Positions 61,102 through 64,000 of a DNA stretch of 64,000 nt are shown here, piece by piece (the first letter of the stretch is position 1; each line of letters opens with the position of its first letter). The notes under the pieces were generated by a model. That model saw only the letters and a program-made list of their open reading frames with translations, made no database searches and was not told the DNA's origin. Where the stretch lies: NCBI GenBank assembly GCA_036971475.1, contig JBAIZL010000003.1, positions 87,040,042-87,104,041 of the forward strand, given 5' to 3'. Made by a program: the position numbers and the translations under genes. The stretch comes from Prosapia bicincta (Eukaryota; Arthropoda; Insecta; Hemiptera; Cercopidae).

Positions 61102-61104
<3 letters not shown>

Positions 61105-61144
<40 letters not shown>

Positions 61145-61174
61145 TATAAATGTATATATATATATATATATATA
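61105..61174. repeat. TA microsatellites at the right end of the composite
   Basis: Two TA runs (61105-61141 and 61152-61174) separated by ACACTATAAATG. Confidence 0.9.
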
Positions 61175-62005
61175 GCTATATTTTTAATACATTTTATTAT
61201 TAAACTAATTAACAACTTACTGAAGTTATAATTTAAGTAAATTTTTTGAAAATTGTTCTGAAACAAACCATCGTTGCCTGTACTAGGCAATATTTGTCTT
61301 GGTCACATTATCGAAGACATAATTTCCAGGAGATTCTGAGAAAGATGACCTAGTGAGATGAATGTTTTGTCTCAGTATATTTACATGAATTTACTTTAAT
61401 TATTATAAATTTTGAAATTTGTTAATTAGTATGATTATAAAACTCAAGTTTTGACATTCATAATAAACAATAAAATCTACAAGCTAATAAATTTTTATTA
61501 TCAGTGTACTCTTGAGTGATTACACTCAAACAATACTCCATTCTCCTGAAGCTAGTGACAATTGTTTAATATGCCATAACATTAAACATAGCAGCATATT
61601 TCTTGTAAACTAGATTGATATTGTGGGTTATAAATGTGTTCTGGTGAGATAATGCATATAATATGCATTTCTGAAAACAGATATTAAATGTACAAATAAA
61701 TTGAGCATATACAATTAAATTTCAAATGCATAGGTTAAATTACAAACATTTTTTTATAAAAAAATTATTTTTTCATTTTCTTGTTTGAATTTATATTTTC
61801 TTATAAAAGTTTTAATAAATGTAATTTTTTATTCTCTAATTCGTCCCGTTTAATTTATCCACTCATCAAACCTTTTTTTCTAAAAAATGTTTCCCTTAGC
61901 AGATTTCTACTCCAATTTCTAATAAGGTTAATAGTAATATAAATTACATATTTACTATTAAAGTGTTTTAAAATTTCATTTTCTAAAAACAATAACTTTT
62001 ACCAG
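61175..62005. other. Intron end, nothing recognised
   Basis: AT-rich; ends in TTTTACCAG at 61997-62005. Confidence 0.5.
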
Positions 62006-62679
62006 GTTCAGGTCCACCTAGAGAAGGCAGTGCAGGTCTAGGCAAAATGACAGGTAGTGAGAGTACAAACAGTTTACAAGCAAAGTTCATGCCTGCAGGA
62101 ACTGTTAGGATAACCGACCAAGTCATAGAAGAAGTTGATGAACAACAAACAATTACTTCAATGGCGGGAAAACCACCAGAAATACGACCAACAGCTCAGT
62201 CATTATTCGCTACTGGTCCACCTGCCCCTTCAGCACCTCTTCCAGTACCTCCAGGAAGGATTACATCCACACATCTTTCTGCTTCAGCTCCTGTCCCCAG
62301 AACAGCTGTTCCTCCTACTGCTCAGTCGCCTACACGTTCAAGCGTTACTTATACAGAAGTATTATCTGTTAGAAGTGCTCCAGGCATGAACGATAACAGT
62401 TCAGGCCTTGGTAGTGGAAGTATAGTTGGTGGTGGGGACAATATTAGTATCGGATCTAGTACAGACTCTTCAGAAGATGATGAGTTTACTAAGTTGAAGA
62501 AGTCACGCTTGCGAGACAGAATGAAGTACGCTCGGTCTATCAGTGCTCAACAGAATATCGATGACCCAGACACTGGGGGTGAGAATCAGGTACTGTTAAT
62601 GGATTTGGGACAGTCAAGAACGAGTTTTCATGCAAAATCCCCCAGAAGTAGCACGCACAGTGATAACCCAGGGTCATGA
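62006..62679 (+). CDS. Best1: Bestrophin last exon (C-terminal tail and stop)
   Basis: Two bases complete the split glycine; 223 codons and TGA (62677-62679) follow. The tail is low-complexity and probably disordered: a Pro/Ala/Ser-rich part (APSAPLPVPPG, SASAPVPRTAVPPTA), a Gly/Ser part (SGLGSGSIVGGGDN), an acidic patch (STDSSEDDEF), then a basic patch (KLKKSRLRDRMKYAR). Such tails in bestrophins are poorly conserved and thought to be regulatory. An ATG at 62047 opens the longest frame but is internal: the 13 codons before it are open and joined to the acceptor. Confidence 0.93.
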
Positions 62680-63359
62680 TGGTCAGTTGTATAGGGGTTA
62701 CTTTTTTGTATACTATAATTCTATATATATTTATATGTACATATTATCAACTTAATGTATATACATTATACCTTTAATCTTTGATTATATGTACATGTTT
62801 TAGGATAGTAACATTATAGGAATAAATAAATACTGCACAGAAAAATCTAACTTTGTCCAAAATGATTTTGGAAATAATATCATTTTAAAATAGTTTTTAG
62901 TGCAATCATTGAAATAGCATTTTTTATTTTATAAAATAATTGATACAGTTTTGCATTTAAATTGTGTAACATCTTATGCAATAAATGATTTTTTTACAAT
63001 CTGTAATTTAAAGTTAAAGTATTTTAGATTCCCCATTTTACAAAACCTTTCCTTTCCTTTATTTTACTTGAAAATATTTACTTAAAATATATAATATTTT
63101 TAGTAATTTATATGCTTTTAATAGAAAACGTACTATTTTTAAATGTCTGTGTGATAACCTCAAAATTCATTAAATTTTTTTATTGAATTTCAAAGGGAAA
63201 TAGGGTTTTGTTGAATAATTCAAATAATAAAATGCAAACAAATATGATTTTATTTAGAACTTATGTGGTAAAGACAGCTTTCATATTTTTGTAATGTATT
63301 TTCTGCTATGGAATTATTATCATTTTAAGTTACATTAAAACACAAAAAAAGACTTTTAA
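62680..63359 (+). other. Bestrophin 3' UTR and downstream DNA
   Basis: AT-rich, no coding sequence. Probable 3' UTR from 62680 to the polyadenylation signal near 62821; what follows is probably intergenic. Confidence 0.5.
62821..62830 (+). terminator. Candidate polyadenylation signal (overlapping AATAAA)
   Basis: AATAAATAAA about 140 bp after the stop codon is the first good hexamer downstream. A later AATAAA lies near 62980. Use of either is inferred. Confidence 0.45.
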
Positions 63360-63680
63360 GTGTTTATAAACTTGGCTATAGTAGCACTTACTTATATTTT
63401 TTGAGGACGGCCGTTTCGGAAGATGTTTCCCATTATCAACTCAGACCGTAACTCAAGATGGACTCAACAAATACAAAAAAGAGTATAGTATTTAACTAAA
63501 AGCACTTGTAAATATGTGACACTTACCTATACTAGCACTTACTTTGATAATTGTTGAGGACAGCCGTTTTGGGAGATGTGTCTCATTGTCAACTCAGATC
63601 ATAACACTTGCTATTATAGGCAAGTATAACATATTTACAAGTGTTTTAAGTTAAAACCTAGTAGCTCATGTGATGATAGA
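63360..63680 (-). repeat. Two direct PLE-1 terminal repeats
   Basis: The first (from 63368, CTTGGCTATAGTAGCACTTA) and second (from 63525, ACTTACCTATACTAGCACTT) are in the same orientation ~160 bp apart. Each has the TTGAGGAC-GGCCGTTT block. The right end reads AACCTAGTAGCTCATGTGAT, the usual outer end of the family. No PLE coding sequence is attached. Confidence 0.8.
63402..63443 (-). ncRNA. Hammerhead-like motif, PLE-1 variant
   Basis: Minus strand: UGAG, core UUGAUAA, hairpin GGGA/UUCC with one wobble, GAAA, CGGCCG, UC, CUCA. Helix I and the palindrome are intact; N7 of the core is U here and C in the other copies. The second repeat (63554-63596) has AAAA for GAAA and a broken palindrome. 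Confidence 0.4.
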
Positions 63681-64000
63681 ATCAATTAATGTAAGCATAG
63701 TATTGTTTAGACAGCCACTTGTTTGAGAATCTGATATATTTTTAAAACATTTTTTTACCGAGTTGTAGTTTTTGGCAATGATTAAATGGTTTCCACAAAC
63801 GATATTCCAAGTGACAGATATAACAAAAAATCAAAAATATTTCCTTGTACTTTTTGGACATTTTGAGAAATGAATAAATAAAGTTTCAGAACAGGCTCAA
63901 ATATTCCACAATCACTCAAAGACTGGAATGACTGAATTAAAGAAAAACTGTATTATTTTCAGAGATATCATTCATTATTTATAGACTTCGCTGTACTTAA
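63681..64000. other. Right edge, nothing recognised
   Basis: AT-rich DNA without exon or element. Confidence 0.4.

Larger units (their letters stand above)
48791..61106. mobile_element. ~12.3-kb composite fold-back element with terminal inverted repeats and facing tandem arrays
   Basis: The left end TACAGCCTGCTAACAATA and the right end read inward, TACATCCCGCTATCAATA, match at 15 of 18 positions; both abut TA tracts. Copies of a short word (CAATATGGCAGC, with variants) recur in both end zones: about five at 60850-61100 and several at 48800-49190. Inside each end zone lies a long tandem array of the same ~142-bp repeat in opposite orientation (49255-51480 and 57918-60650). Between them is a 6.4-kb core with nested inverted repeats and a tyrosine-recombinase-like scrap. 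Arrays as long inverted arms recall Foldback/Galileo-type elements, but I see no transposase and cannot name a family. Confidence 0.75.

Noticed and set aside
62047..62679. ATG at 62047 as the start of a separate gene
   Set aside because: The 13 codons upstream are open, join the CAG acceptor at 62003-62005, and complete the split glycine of the previous bestrophin exon.

Overview
The window is eukaryotic, AT-rich, intron-rich DNA, almost certainly from an insect or another arthropod. The main evidence is one well-preserved host gene: a bestrophin (Best1-like calcium-activated anion channel) on the + strand. Its coding exons match the insect bestrophin pattern closely. I cannot name the order. 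The transposon mixture (Penelope-like, Jockey-type non-LTR, Tigger/pogo, piggyBac, Helitron) fits a large, repeat-rich insect genome.

Eight coding exons are visible: 7484-7655, 20204-20333, 21598-21839, 24327-24461, 29366-29473, 31442-31666, 47666-47891 and 62006-62679. They keep reading frame across every junction and give 636 residues ending at a stop codon. The N-terminal exons (start codon, first membrane segment) must lie left of the window. The introns are 1.3 to 16 kb long. No second host gene was recognised on either strand.

The rest is intron filled with decayed mobile DNA. From 0 to 7 kb: a Penelope-like element (PLE) tail and a non-LTR relic ending in a 62-bp tandem array. From 8 to 20 kb: palindromic elements, TA tracts, a fold-back PLE fragment, a 124-bp tandem array related to PLE ends, and a 57-bp minisatellite. 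From 22 to 31 kb: a TIR element, a Tigger copy, Helitron and non-LTR scraps, and a TTAA-bounded piggyBac. From 32 to 46 kb: a 23-bp minisatellite, a 1.75-kb fold-back PLE, and non-LTR relics, one of them interrupted by a PLE.

The last intron (47892-62005) holds the most unusual structure. It is a composite of about 12.3 kb (48791-61106) with short terminal inverted repeats abutting TA tracts. Two long arrays of the same ~142-bp repeat face each other (49.25-51.5 kb and 57.9-60.65 kb). They enclose a core with two nested inverted repeats and a decayed tyrosine-recombinase-like fragment.

A second theme is a small RNA-like motif recurring at PLE ends and in related repeats. It has a hammerhead-like core, a hairpin, GAAA, a short self-complementary helix III and UH. 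In two copies helix I differs in sequence but still pairs, which is covariation support.
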